NCBI GenBank assembly: GCA_944367495.1
Contig: CALVWP010000027.1
Span: forward strand, 1 to 33,130
Direction: 5' to 3'
DNA from: an uncultured Bacilli bacterium
Lineage (GTDB): Bacteria > Bacillota_I > Bacilli_A > RF39 > UBA660
DNA length: 33,130 nucleotides
Under the pieces are notes generated by a model. That model ran no database searches, was not told the origin of the DNA, and saw only the letters and a program-made list of their open reading frames with translations. This document shows positions 8,348 to 16,205 of this stretch, piece by piece. Numbering within the stretch: position 1 is the first letter of the stretch; the number at the start of each line of letters is the position of its first letter. The translations under genes were made by a program, and so were the position numbers.

Positions 8348-9476
8348 AAACAATCTCCTCACAATAATTTTCAATAAAAATTTTGTGATTTTCTTCTCCC
8401 ATTTTATTTATTCTATTTTTATCATTCATTAAATCAATAATTTGATTTGCAAATTGATCATCATCATCACATATATATGTACCACTAGATTTTTTCAAAC
8501 CTTCTGCTCCAATTGTAGTACTAATTACAGGCTTATAATGTGCCCAATATTCTAAAATTTTTATTCTAGTGCCACTTCCAAAATAAACTGGAACTATACA
8601 TATTCTACTTTCATCAATTATTTTATTTTTTTCTCTTTCACTTGCATTTTCATGTATTACAATATTAGAACTAGTTATTTGTTTAATTTGTTTTGGAATA
8701 TTAGAACCTATAATGTGCAGTATTGTATCATTTTCTTTCTGTAATACTTTAGGAAAGATATTTCGAATAAAATGTTTTATACCATGAAGATTTGGTTTCC
8801 AAGAAACATTTCCAACAAAAACAATATTTTTTTGTAAATCTTGTAAAGTCGGTTTTTTTAACATCTCATAACAATTATTAACTACAATTGCCTTATTATT
8901 ATACTTATTATTAATTTGTTGTTTATCTGTATCACTTACGACAAAAATTTTCTTAGCCTTTTTAAAACTTTTTAATTCTTCTTTCTTAATTAACTTTGCT
9001 TCTCTTTTTAAAAACAATTTTAATGGTAATGAATTATAATTAGCAGTTCTATTCATTAAAATATATTCAATATTATGATCATCAAAATAAATAGGAACGT
9101 TGAGGTTCATACAATAATTCATCATTGCCAATTCTTCACACATTATAAATGAAATATTATTACTTTGAAGCATATTTTTTAATAATGTTTTTATATTTTT
9201 ATCATAATATTGCAAATTAATTAATGATTTATGGAACATCAGACTTTTTAATGAATTTTTGATTATATTTCTTTTAAAAGTAAATCCATATATATTTATG
9301 TTATATTTTTTTAAATCTGATATTTTAGAATCATTGTATTTTTTATCGAAAAAACCTATTAAATTTACTTTATAATGTTTACTTAAGAATTTTAGCCAAG
9401 ATAAATTACGTTTGGCTCCCCCACTATAAGCTGGAGCAGGTATAAATTTCATTAATAATATAATTTCTGGTTTCAT
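8310..9476 (-). CDS. Glycosyltransferase family 4 (GT-B fold), second of two
   Basis: A 388-residue GT-B enzyme. The acceptor half has FIPAPAYSGGAKRNLSWLKF and a DDHNIEY segment. The donor half has NIVFVGNVSWKPN, LHIIGSNIP, VPVYFGSGTRIKILEY and KPVISTTIGAEGLKKS, all typical of GT4 enzymes of polysaccharide clusters. Its start overlaps the stop of the phosphoglycosyl transferase gene as ATGA, so its translation is coupled to the initiating enzyme; it may add the second sugar, which is inference. No membrane segment is seen. Length is normal for the family. Confidence 0.87.
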   Translation of the reverse strand: MKPEIILLMKFIPAPAYSGGAKRNLSWLKFLSKHYKVNLIGFFDKKYNDSKISDLKKYNINIYGFTFKRNIIKNSLKSLMFHKSLINLQYYDKNIKTLLKNMLQSNNISFIMCEELAMMNYCMNLNVPIYFDDHNIEYILMNRTANYNSLPLKLFLKREAKLIKKEELKSFKKAKKIFVVSDTDKQQINNKYNNKAIVVNNCYEMLKKPTLQDLQKNIVFVGNVSWKPNLHGIKHFIRNIFPKVLQKENDTILHIIGSNIPKQIKQITSSNIVIHENASEREKNKIIDESRICIVPVYFGSGTRIKILEYWAHYKPVISTTIGAEGLKKSSGTYICDDDDQFANQIIDLMNDKNRINKMGEENHKIFIENYCEEIVYGDTLYNAINTK

Positions 9477-10090
9477 ATTTTTTCACTTTTCCTTTTAAAA
9501 AATAATGTAAAAGTCTTCATAATTATTAATACATCTAATTTGAAAGAAATATTATCTATATAAAACATATCAAGTTTTATTCTTTGATTATATGTTAAAT
9601 TATTATGCCCATTAACTTGCCAAAAACCTGTCATTCCGGGTGTTACACTTAAAAGCTTATCAATATTTTTCCCGTATTTTTTTAATTCCTCTTTTACAAC
9701 TGGTCTTGGACCAACTAAACTCATTTCACCTTTTAAAACATTTATTAATTGTGGTAATTCATCTAACCAAAATTTTCTAAAAATAAAACCAATTTTGGTT
9801 ACACGAGGATCATTTTCTAGTTTATAATTTTTATAATATTTCGTTTTTAATTCATTGGAAAAACTATCAAATATCTTATTTGAATCATCAACCATTGTTT
9901 GAAATTTATAAATATAAAATGTTCTCCCACTTCTTCCTATTCTTTTTTGCTTATAAATAGGTAAATGTTTAAATTGAATTGTTACAATAATTGAAATTAA
10001 AATAATTATTGGGAATGTTATTATGAGAAAAATTATAGATAATAATATATCTAATACTCTTTTAATATTTTTATATCTTATAGGACGCAT
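9473..10090 (-). CDS. Undecaprenyl-phosphate sugar phosphotransferase, short monotopic form
   Basis: A 205-residue bacterial sugar transferase (PF02397), the small PglC-like form with one N-terminal membrane helix at about residues 12-37. YKQKRIGRSGR, FYIYKFQTM, ENDPRVTKIGFIFRKFWLDELPQLINV (in two blocks) and MSLVGPRPV are the classic segments, with the catalytic DE in LDELPQ. TPGMTGFWQVNGHN is near the C-terminus. It transfers a sugar-1-phosphate to undecaprenyl phosphate and so starts the glycan repeat. It lies 12 bases after manC and is coupled to the next GT4 gene by ATGA overlap. The donor may be a UDP-sugar rather than GDP-mannose; this cannot be read. Confidence 0.92.
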   Translation of the reverse strand: MRPIRYKNIKRVLDILLSIIFLIITFPIIILISIIVTIQFKHLPIYKQKRIGRSGRTFYIYKFQTMVDDSNKIFDSFSNELKTKYYKNYKLENDPRVTKIGFIFRKFWLDELPQLINVLKGEMSLVGPRPVVKEELKKYGKNIDKLLSVTPGMTGFWQVNGHNNLTYNQRIKLDMFYIDNISFKLDVLIIMKTFTLFFKRKSEKI

Positions 10091-10102
10091 ATCATACTCT
10101 CT

Positions 10103-11305
10103 TTAAAATTTATCATCAGTTTTATGTTTTTGAACTATAGAGAATATTTCTAAATCTTTATTTGCTTTTATGGTATATTTATCTTTAGCATTAATATAAT
10201 AATTACTACCTATTGTTAATTTCTTTAATTGATTATTGAGTATAATTTCTCCTGAACCACTAGTTATTACACAAAATATATAGTGGTTATTTTCAAAACA
10301 ATTAATACTTTTTTTCGATTCAACATGTAACAATTTAATCTCTATAACTAAATTATCAAATTCATATGATTTTAATAGTTGAAAATTTCCCCAATCTTTT
10401 CTTACTATCTCATTACGCAACTTTGGATACATAGCAATACCATTTTGGGAATTTATAATCAACGAATCTTCTACACCATAATTTTTTATTACTTTATTTT
10501 CGGTATTAATTATGTTTGTATTAAAATTATCAGGCATAGAAATTTTTTCATAAAGCGTATTCCAATTTCCTAAATCTTTCCATGATTTATTACTTAATAC
10601 AATCATCAAATCAGACATTTTTTCAAGTATTTCATAATCAAAACTAATTTTTGGTAACAAATCATAATTATTTAAAAAATCTTTATAATTTTTATCATTA
10701 CTATATTTTTTTGCAATTTTTATCATTGCACCTAATTTAAATACAAGAATACCACTATTCCATGCAGCATTTTCAGATATTAATTTTTTTGCTTTAGTTT
10801 CATCTGGTTTTTCAACAAATTGTTTAACATATGAGCCTTCATGTAAAATGTAACCATATTGTGTAGATGGATAGGCTGGATTTATACCTACTAAACAAAA
10901 ATCTTTATTAGAATCTTGCAACAGCTTTTCAGCTTGAAAAAGGATATCATAAAAATTATTATCTACATCATGATCCGTTGGAATTATGGCAACAAATTCA
11001 TTTTCGTCTACATTATCCTCACAATTTAAATATACTGCTACATTTAAAAAGGCTGCAAATGTGTCATGAGAAAATGGCTCACATATAGCACTCACAGAAT
11101 TATTTGTCTGTAACATTACCATATCAGTATATTCTTTTTGTGTAGATACATATATTTTGCTATTTAATCCTTTTATTTTATTATAAGTTGAGGTTAACAT
11201 TGATTGGTTATTATCAAAAATTGGTATAAATTGTTTTGGCAAGTCGTCTGTTGATAAAGGCCATAGTCTTGTTCCTTTACCACCTGCCATTAATACTATT
11301 CTCAT
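10103..11305 (-). CDS. manC: Mannose-1-phosphate guanylyltransferase (ManC/AlgA-like) with a degenerate cupin tail
   Basis: A 400-residue nucleotidyltransferase. MAGGKGTRLWPLS then LPKQF at residues 6-26 is the sugar-nucleotide pyrophosphorylase signature of the GMP/ManC type. IPTDHDVDN, QFVEKPD, AAWNSGILVF and SWKDLGNWNTLYE follow in order. It should make GDP-mannose (or a related NDP-sugar) from the sugar-1-phosphate. Bifunctional ManC proteins run to about 470 residues with a type II phosphomannose isomerase cupin. Here the last 100 residues still follow that fold (RKDWGNFQLLKSYEFDNLV, then a YINAKDKYTI segment), but the usual metal-ligand stretch (QxHxxRxEHW) is replaced by SINCFENNHYIFC, so isomerase activity is probably lost. 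First gene of the glycan operon; AGAGG lies about 12 bases before the ATG. Confidence 0.8.
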   Translation of the reverse strand: MRIVLMAGGKGTRLWPLSTDDLPKQFIPIFDNNQSMLTSTYNKIKGLNSKIYVSTQKEYTDMVMLQTNNSVSAICEPFSHDTFAAFLNVAVYLNCEDNVDENEFVAIIPTDHDVDNNFYDILFQAEKLLQDSNKDFCLVGINPAYPSTQYGYILHEGSYVKQFVEKPDETKAKKLISENAAWNSGILVFKLGAMIKIAKKYSNDKNYKDFLNNYDLLPKISFDYEILEKMSDLMIVLSNKSWKDLGNWNTLYEKISMPDNFNTNIINTENKVIKNYGVEDSLIINSQNGIAMYPKLRNEIVRKDWGNFQLLKSYEFDNLVIEIKLLHVESKKSINCFENNHYIFCVITSGSGEIILNNQLKKLTIGSNYYINAKDKYTIKANKDLEIFSIVQKHKTDDKF

Positions 11306-11341
11306 AAAAACACTATTCCTCTCTCAAATATATTTTTATAT

Positions 11342-11371
11342 ATATTAACATAACACTTAAAAATAAATCAA
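11342..11371 (-). promoter_or_regulatory. Candidate promoter of the glycan operon
   Basis: On the minus strand, TTGATT (11366-11371) and TAATAT (11342-11347) are 18 bases apart, with TGT just before the -10 (extended -10). The start site would be near 11335, leaving a leader of about 30 bases to the manC ATG. The match is moderate. Confidence 0.4.
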
Positions 11372-11401
11372 TACTCTGTTATAAATTTACATGATAATTC
11401 A

Positions 11402-11418
11402 GTAACTATTCAGACTAT
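11402..11418. repeat. Dispersed repeat, copy 1
   Basis: A 17-base stretch beginning GTAACTATTC differs at one base from 14493-14509. Read on the minus strand it is a near-direct repeat of ATAGT units nine bases apart. Weaker similarity extends about 50 bases further right in both copies, up to a terminator hairpin. Confidence 0.5.
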
Positions 11419-11469
11419 ATAAAAAATAAAAATAAAGTGAGAAAAGTAGTGTCAATGAAAACTAAAAAA

Positions 11470-11514
11470 GGGGTGAAATAAATTTCACCCTTCACCCTAA
11501 CGGGTGATTTTTTT
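11470..11514. terminator. Double-hairpin, bidirectional terminator
   Basis: Two hairpins lie side by side. GGGTGAAAT (11471-11479) pairs with ATTTCACCC (11482-11490) and is followed on the minus strand by C and six Ts. TCACCC (11492-11497) pairs with GGGTGA (11502-11507) and is followed on the plus strand by seven Ts. Each strand therefore has a rho-independent terminator. The outer and inner arms can also pair with each other. Confidence 0.7.
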
Positions 11515-11560
11515 GCCTTAATCAAAATTTATTGGTAAAATCTAGTTAAAGTGATGTTAT

Positions 11561-12464
11561 ATGATATTGTGTACTAGCAAAGATAAAGATTTTGAAAATT
11601 ATAAAGAACGTATTTCTATTAGAAAAGTATTTTTCACTATTAAAGAAATTTTTAAAGATCATTGGGATGATTATCAAACCAAATATTCTCATATTAAAAG
11701 ACGTCCTATTATTAATATTGTGATTGATAAATTCCTTTGTCTATAAATGCCCTATTTGTGATAACGAAAAAGTGGTCCCTAATACTTATAAAACTAGATT
11801 CTGCTCTTCTTGTAGTAATAAATACAATGAAGATAGAGCTATTTCTATATTTTCTAAGCTCTTTAAATGGCGTCATCGTCATGTCGTTTTTACCATCCCA
11901 GAAGATCTAAGAGGTATTTTTCAAAATAATAGAAAATTATTAAATCTCCTCTTTCAAGCTTCTGCCATTACTATTAAATATTGGTTCAAAGAAAAATATA
12001 AAAAATACAATCTCATTCCAGCCTTTATTTCTGTTCTTCATACTTATGGTAGAGCTTTAAATTGGAACCCTCATATTCATATGATTCTACTTGATGGTGG
12101 TATATCTAAAACTAATTTTAAAAACATTGATTTCTTTTCTTATGCTTCTTTTAGAAAACGATTTATGAAAGTACTTTTAGATTTATTAGAAAATGAACTT
12201 GGTAAAAATGAATTTAGACAAATCAAAAACGATTTATATCGTAGATACAAAGATGGTTTCTATGTTTATGCTCCTAAATCATTATACAAATCTATCAAAG
12301 GCCTTTTAAAATATGTTTGTAAATATTTATCAAGACCTGTTATGGCTGAATCTCGTATTTTAGATTATGATGGTACTTTTGTTACATTTTGGTATCAAAG
12401 ACACACTGATAACGTAATCGTTATAGAAAAAATTCATGCTTATGAATTTATTCATCGTTTTTAA
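11561..12464 (+). pseudogene. IS91-family (HUH, Y2) transposase, internally deleted and truncated
   Basis: Two overlapping frames make up one decayed transposase. The first (11561-11746) has the N-terminal FKDHWDDY segment. The second (11724-12464) has the CPICDNEK and CSSCSNKYNE zinc-binding cysteines, RHRHVVFTIPEDLRG, the HUH motif in WNPHIHMILLDGG and the paired tyrosines in KYVCKYLSRPVMAESRI. The junction at about 11733-11748 reads DKFLC in one frame and VYKCP in the other. Intact relatives, from memory, have roughly ten more residues there, so a small deletion that is not a multiple of three broke the gene. The protein also ends at IHRF, short of the usual C-terminus (about 380-400 residues). 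These transposases nick single-stranded DNA for rolling-circle transposition. This copy should be inactive. Confidence 0.82.
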
Positions 12465-12507
12465 AAAATAACTAATGTTATTCTTTTTATCATGCCCATG
12501 TTTTTTT

Positions 12508-12527
12508 ATCACCTATTTTTAGGTGAT
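12508..12527 (+). terminator. Terminator after the transposase remnant
   Basis: ATCACCTA, a TTTT loop and TAGGTGAT form a perfect 8-bp stem, followed by TTTT. It lies 44 bases past the end of the transposase frame and may be an IS91-type terminal hairpin as well as a terminator. Confidence 0.6.
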
Positions 12528-12663
12528 TTTTACTTGGCTTTTTATAAATGCACTTTCCTTATATAATAAAAAAACTAATGAAATATCAGCTTTGAAACAT
12601 AATTTAATTGAATTTAAACATATAATATCTTTAAAATCACTTGATTTTATTAAGAATTTTTTG

Positions 12664-12720
12664 TCATGTTAAACAGATACGTTGATGACCACTGTCTATT
12701 ACAACCTGTAAATTATTCAT
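12664..12720 (-). pseudogene. Truncated start of a former gene
   Basis: An 18-residue ORF, MNNLQVVIDSGHQRICLT, has a strong AGAGGTGAAGAT ribosome site directly upstream. The MNNLQV opening is reminiscent of phage regulator proteins (Rha or antirepressor type), but 18 residues cannot prove it. The good start signal on so short a frame suggests a gene cut off by deletion. Confidence 0.3.
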
Positions 12721-12767
12721 ATCTTCACCTCTACATTAAAATATGTAAAAGTGGGCATATAGTCACA

Positions 12768-12791
12768 AAAAAGATGTTTAAACACCCTTTT
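12768..12791 (-). terminator. Terminator of the NUDIX/APH operon
   Basis: On the minus strand AAAAGGGTG pairs with CATCTTTTT (G-T wobbles allowed) around a short AT loop, and the right arm provides the T-run. It lies 19 bases past the stop of the APH-family gene. Confidence 0.65.
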
Positions 12792-12809
12792 AAATTTAAT
12801 ATATTATAA

Positions 12810-13838
12810 TTAAATTTCTAATAATCTTTCTGATATAACTTTAGCATTTTTCATTAAATAACGGCATATATTTGTTCTTTCTTTTCCAAACCTAAGTAAA
12901 TCTTCATTACCATTTTTTAAATACTCTTTATAACCATAAGTACTTGAAAGAACTTGAACTAAATAAACATAAGGTAAATATTTTAAATCATCTTTATTAA
13001 GTTTTGAATACTTTAAATATTCTTTTACATACATTACTAAATGATCTATATTAAATTCTCCATATTTACAATATTCATCAATATAATTATAAGATCTAGC
13101 GATTTCCCATACTATTGGCATCTCACCAGTATTCACAAAGTCAATAATAGCTTTTATTTTTCCGTTATCATCATAAATAAATTGCAAAACGCTATAATCG
13201 CCATGAGATTTTTTTATGGTTACATTAGTAGCTTTCTTAAAAGTACCATCCTTTTTCATTTCATTTAACATATCAATTTTATCTTTTAAGTCTTTTATAA
13301 TTTCCCTGCCATGTAGTTCATCTTTTTCAGCTAGTGGTATTAAATCTGCATGTTTAGTAATACTCTTATCAATAATTTCATTTGAAGTATATTTTTCTAT
13401 ATTACAGCCAAACATATCATCATAAGGATAATCTTCTAAAGCATTAACAATTAGTCCTAAATACTTTGCAGACTCAAGCATTTGCTTTACATCACCACTA
13501 TAATTTCCTTGCGTTTTTCCATCAATAAACTTTTGCATAATTACAGTTTTATCATTGTATTCAAAATACTCTTTACCATTTAAACAAAATACATATTCAG
13601 GAACTGATAATCCTTTATTCCTCAAAAAATTAATCACATTAATTTCTTTAAGAATAGTTTTTCCACTAAATTTTGATTGAAATTCCTTTAAAATGTACTT
13701 AACATTTTCTGAAGAAATTATTTTGTAAATATTAGCGCTTCCCCCATTAATAACTTTAATATCTTTGACAATAATTCCATAATGCTTTTTTACTTCTTCT
13801 TTAATTGTATCCTCTGTAAATTCAGTCATTTCTACCAT
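12810..13838 (-). CDS. APH-family small-molecule kinase (phosphotransferase enzyme family)
   Basis: A 342-residue protein-kinase-like phosphotransferase of the aminoglycoside phosphotransferase/CotS type. INGGSANIYKI is the nucleotide loop and YILKEF carries the ATP-binding Lys. KKSHGDYSVLQF near residue 228 is the catalytic-loop HGD, with Gln where family members usually have Asn, and AIIDFVNTGE supplies the metal-binding Asp. Such proteins phosphorylate aminoglycosides, choline, sugars or other alcohols. Nothing marks this one as a resistance enzyme. The ATG at 13838 is chosen over 13883 because GGAGGGAATTTTT precedes it. It follows the NUDIX gene by 59 bases, probably in one transcript, and a terminator comes directly after it. 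Confidence 0.8.
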   Translation of the reverse strand: MVEMTEFTEDTIKEEVKKHYGIIVKDIKVINGGSANIYKIISSENVKYILKEFQSKFSGKTILKEINVINFLRNKGLSVPEYVFCLNGKEYFEYNDKTVIMQKFIDGKTQGNYSGDVKQMLESAKYLGLIVNALEDYPYDDMFGCNIEKYTSNEIIDKSITKHADLIPLAEKDELHGREIIKDLKDKIDMLNEMKKDGTFKKATNVTIKKSHGDYSVLQFIYDDNGKIKAIIDFVNTGEMPIVWEIARSYNYIDEYCKYGEFNIDHLVMYVKEYLKYSKLNKDDLKYLPYVYLVQVLSSTYGYKEYLKNGNEDLLRFGKERTNICRYLMKNAKVISERLLEI

Positions 13839-13897
13839 AAAAATTCCCTCCTTCTTGTCTATTAGTATAAAGGTAACCACCACAGGTTAAAAAACAT

Positions 13898-14392
13898 TTA
13901 TAACATTAATTTTATTTTTTCTAAAGCAGTTTTTTGTTCTTGATATGTGGCTTTTCCTATGGCATCACCCAATGGTAACCACTTTCCATCTACAAAGTTT
14001 TCTTCAGCTAAAGGAACAATCGGTTGAAATTCATCAATTCTAAACAAATAAATTTTTATTAACTTCATAGTTTTTTCAATATCAGAGTAATACTCATATT
14101 CCCCAACCTTGGCAACAAAATCACAAATATTAATATCTATATTAGTTTCTTCTTTTATCTCTCTAATTATCGTTTCTATAAATGTTTCATTTTTTTCTAA
14201 ATGACCTTTTGGAATAACCCAACAGTTATTAACATCTCGCAATAAAGCAACATATATATCACTATTTTTAATGCAAACAACAATACCCATACAAGATATA
14301 ACTTGCTTAACTACCTCATCAAGTTTTTTAATATAAATTTCAGGTAATATAGTTTTTGTTTTTTCATAAGTGCACTTATTTTTTTGTAACAT
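13898..14392 (-). CDS. NUDIX hydrolase
   Basis: A 164-residue protein with a complete Nudix box, GHLEKNETFIETI then IREIKEETNI, fitting GX5EX7REUXEEXGU except for the last Gly. Before it are MGIVVCIKNSDIYVALL and NCWVIPKGH, as in diadenosine-polyphosphate and NTP-hydrolysing members. It would hydrolyse a nucleoside diphosphate linked to another moiety; the substrate is unknown. The ATG at 14392 is chosen over 14419 because GAGGTGG lies six bases upstream. The first 30 residues are Lys-rich and lie outside the domain. It begins the operon that includes the APH-family kinase. Confidence 0.85.
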   Translation of the reverse strand: MLQKNKCTYEKTKTILPEIYIKKLDEVVKQVISCMGIVVCIKNSDIYVALLRDVNNCWVIPKGHLEKNETFIETIIREIKEETNIDINICDFVAKVGEYEYYSDIEKTMKLIKIYLFRIDEFQPIVPLAEENFVDGKWLPLGDAIGKATYQEQKTALEKIKLML

Positions 14393-14434
14393 TTTTGACC
14401 ACCTCATCACAATCATCATACTCTTTTCTATTAC

Positions 14435-14463
14435 ATTTTAAACTTTAAAACTTTATTTTACAA
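14435..14463 (-). promoter_or_regulatory. Promoter of the NUDIX/APH operon
   Basis: On the minus strand TTGTAA (14458-14463) and TAAAAT (14435-14440) are 17 bases apart. The start site would be near 14428, giving a leader of about 36 bases. No TGN extension is present. Confidence 0.45.
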
Positions 14464-14492
14464 TAATATTTGAACAATCAATTATATTTTTT

Positions 14493-14509
14493 GTAACTAT
14501 TCAAACTAT
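14493..14509. repeat. Dispersed repeat, copy 2
   Basis: This 17-base copy beginning GTAACTATTC differs at one base from 11402-11418. As in copy 1, it lies between a terminator hairpin and the start of a minus-strand operon. Confidence 0.5.
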
Positions 14510-14550
14510 GAATAATAAAACAAAGTATAAAAAAGTAACAAGAGTGATAC

Positions 14551-14576
14551 TAAAAACATGTAGATCAAGCCTACAT
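14551..14576 (-). terminator. Terminator of the gmk/metallophosphoesterase operon
   Basis: On the minus strand ATGTAG (14576-14571), a seven-base loop and CTACAT (14563-14558) form a hairpin followed by GTTTTTAG. It begins four bases after the metallophosphoesterase stop codon. Confidence 0.7.
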
Positions 14577-14579
14577 ATT

Positions 14580-15470
14580 TTAATACCATTTTTTTCTAAT
14601 CTCTACATCTTTTTTATTATTAAATGTAATCACATCTATTTGCATAGGGCATAAATGATTGAAAGGCTGTAATAATTTAGCCGCACAATTTTGAATTTTA
14701 GTAATTCCACCTGTAATTAATATATAATTATTTCCTAAATTTCGAATTCCTCGAACATTTTTGGGAAAAAACTTCTTTTTAGGGCTAATAATCCCTCTTT
14801 TAAAATTACCAAAACCAAAAGGAATACAACCATCATGTGTATGACCACATATAATTAAATCATAGTTATTTAATAATTGTTTGTTTTCTAATTTTTCTAT
14901 AAACTCTGGTGAATGAATTAAAGCAATGTCTAATAATTGTTTATCAACCTTCTTATATAGTAATTTATGCTTACTAAAATCATCGTAAAATGCCTGAAAA
15001 TCATAAATTTTATCGCCATAGTATTCTTTTTTTTGAGTATAACCCATAAGCCAAATATTATCATCTTTATAAATCTCATCATTTAATAAAATAACATTAT
15101 CAAACCTAGCAAACAATAATATAACATCATTTAAATAGCTGTCATGCGTTTTTCTATGAATATAATCGTGATTACCTAAAATAATAAATACTTTTGAAAC
15201 GTTGCAAGCTCCATCCAACAATTTTTTAAGCTTCAAAATAGAAGAGCCATTATAAATATCATCAACACTATCAATCAAATCACCAGTAAAAAAAACATAA
15301 TCAGCTTTTTCTAAAACGATTCGCTTTATAATTAAATTAATCTTTTCAAAACTAATATTATCACTAATATGAACATCACCAACAACCAGTAACTTTAATT
15401 GATTACGTACCTTTTTAACATTTAAATTAACATACCTAACTTGTAAATAATCATCAACAAATAACCGCAT
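14580..15470 (-). CDS. Calcineurin-like metallophosphoesterase (YkuE/YaeI type)
   Basis: A 296-residue phosphoesterase. VVGDVHISD (DxH), FFTGDLIDS (GDxxD), ILGNHDYIH (GNHD), ALIHSPEF and ICGHTHDGC (GHxH) appear in order and supply all expected metal ligands. The family includes UDP-2,3-diacylglucosamine hydrolase-like and other phosphodiesterases. No signal peptide or membrane helix is seen, so it is probably cytosolic or peripheral. The ATG at 15470 is preferred over a TTG one codon earlier, with AGGTGA upstream. It follows gmk by ten bases and ends the operon. The true substrate is unknown. Confidence 0.85.
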   Translation of the reverse strand: MRLFVDDYLQVRYVNLNVKKVRNQLKLLVVGDVHISDNISFEKINLIIKRIVLEKADYVFFTGDLIDSVDDIYNGSSILKLKKLLDGACNVSKVFIILGNHDYIHRKTHDSYLNDVILLFARFDNVILLNDEIYKDDNIWLMGYTQKKEYYGDKIYDFQAFYDDFSKHKLLYKKVDKQLLDIALIHSPEFIEKLENKQLLNNYDLIICGHTHDGCIPFGFGNFKRGIISPKKKFFPKNVRGIRNLGNNYILITGGITKIQNCAAKLLQPFNHLCPMQIDVITFNNKKDVEIRKKWY

Positions 15471-15480
15471 CAAATATCAC

Positions 15481-16164
15481 CTATTTTAAATTATTCATTT
15501 CCAGTGGCTTATTTTCCAAATTTTTATCAACCAATTTTTCATGTATTTTTTCCTCTAAATTATCTAAAAATACTTCTTCTATTCTATCAACCCTACACCT
15601 TTCAGCCTTAATAATAGCCATAAGTTTTGATGCTGCCGCCTTTACCTCATCATTCACTATTACATAATTGTACTTTGAAAGTTCATTAATTTCCTTATAA
15701 GCCGTCTCAAATCTTTCCATAACTTTATCTTTACTCTCTGTTTTTCTACCGATTAATCTTCTTTTTAACTCTTGCATACTAGGAGGAAGTAAAAATACAA
15801 ATATCGCTTGAGGAATTTTTTTCTTAATTTGTAAAGCTCCTTGAATTTCAATCACTAAAATAACATCTTCACCATTATTTAAATGTTTAAACACACTATC
15901 TGTTAATGTGCCATAATAATTACCAGCAAATTCAGCATATTCAAGCATTTTACCATCCTTTATATTCTTTTCAAACTCCTCTTTACTAACAAAATAATAA
16001 GCTTCGCCATTCACTTCCGAATTCCTAGGTTTCCTGCTAGTCATCGATATTGATTCCCATATATTTTTATTACCTTTTTTCACTTCATCACAAACTGTAT
16101 TTTTACCACTACCACTTGGTCCTGAAAGTACAATCAATAATCCTTGTTTCTTGGTTTTAATCAT
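15481..16164 (-). CDS. gmk: Guanylate kinase
   Basis: A 227-residue guanylate kinase, slightly longer than usual (about 205) through a Lys/Glu-rich C-terminal tail. The P-loop GPSGSGKNT is at residues 15-23. SMTSRKPRNSEVNG is the GMP-binding segment, YYFVSKEEFE and FAGNYYGT follow, VILVIEIQGA carries the catalytic Asp/Glu region, and IFVFLLPPS and RFETAYKE complete the fold. It converts GMP and ATP to GDP and ADP in the cytosol. GGGGG lies eight bases before the ATG. It sits between DUF1292 and the metallophosphoesterase. The P-loop has Asn after Lys where Ser, Thr or Gly is common. Confidence 0.95.
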   Translation of the reverse strand: MIKTKKQGLLIVLSGPSGSGKNTVCDEVKKGNKNIWESISMTSRKPRNSEVNGEAYYFVSKEEFEKNIKDGKMLEYAEFAGNYYGTLTDSVFKHLNNGEDVILVIEIQGALQIKKKIPQAIFVFLLPPSMQELKRRLIGRKTESKDKVMERFETAYKEINELSKYNYVIVNDEVKAAASKLMAIIKAERCRVDRIEEVFLDNLEEKIHEKLVDKNLENKPLEMNNLK

Positions 16165-16205
16165 TAAAATAACCCCCTATACAAAAGAACTGTTCACACA
16201 GTTCA

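Larger units (their letters stand above)
12465..12809. other. Gene-free gap with transposon and gene debris
   Basis: This 345-base gap holds a plus-strand terminator hairpin (12508-12527), an AT-rich stretch open in a frame on each strand but with no start site or recognised homology (about 12530-12663), an 18-codon minus-strand ORF with a good ribosome site (12664-12720), and the terminator of the APH-family gene (12768-12791). It looks like the scar of insertions and deletions next to the IS91 remnant. Confidence 0.5.

Noticed and set aside
12530-12663. A coding remnant on the plus strand (reads SLYNKKTNEISALKHN) or on the minus strand
   Set aside because: Both strands are open only because the DNA is AT-rich; no start site or family match decides between them.
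12810-13838. Aminoglycoside resistance gene
   Set aside because: It has the general APH/CotS kinase motifs only, with no features that single out a known resistance enzyme.
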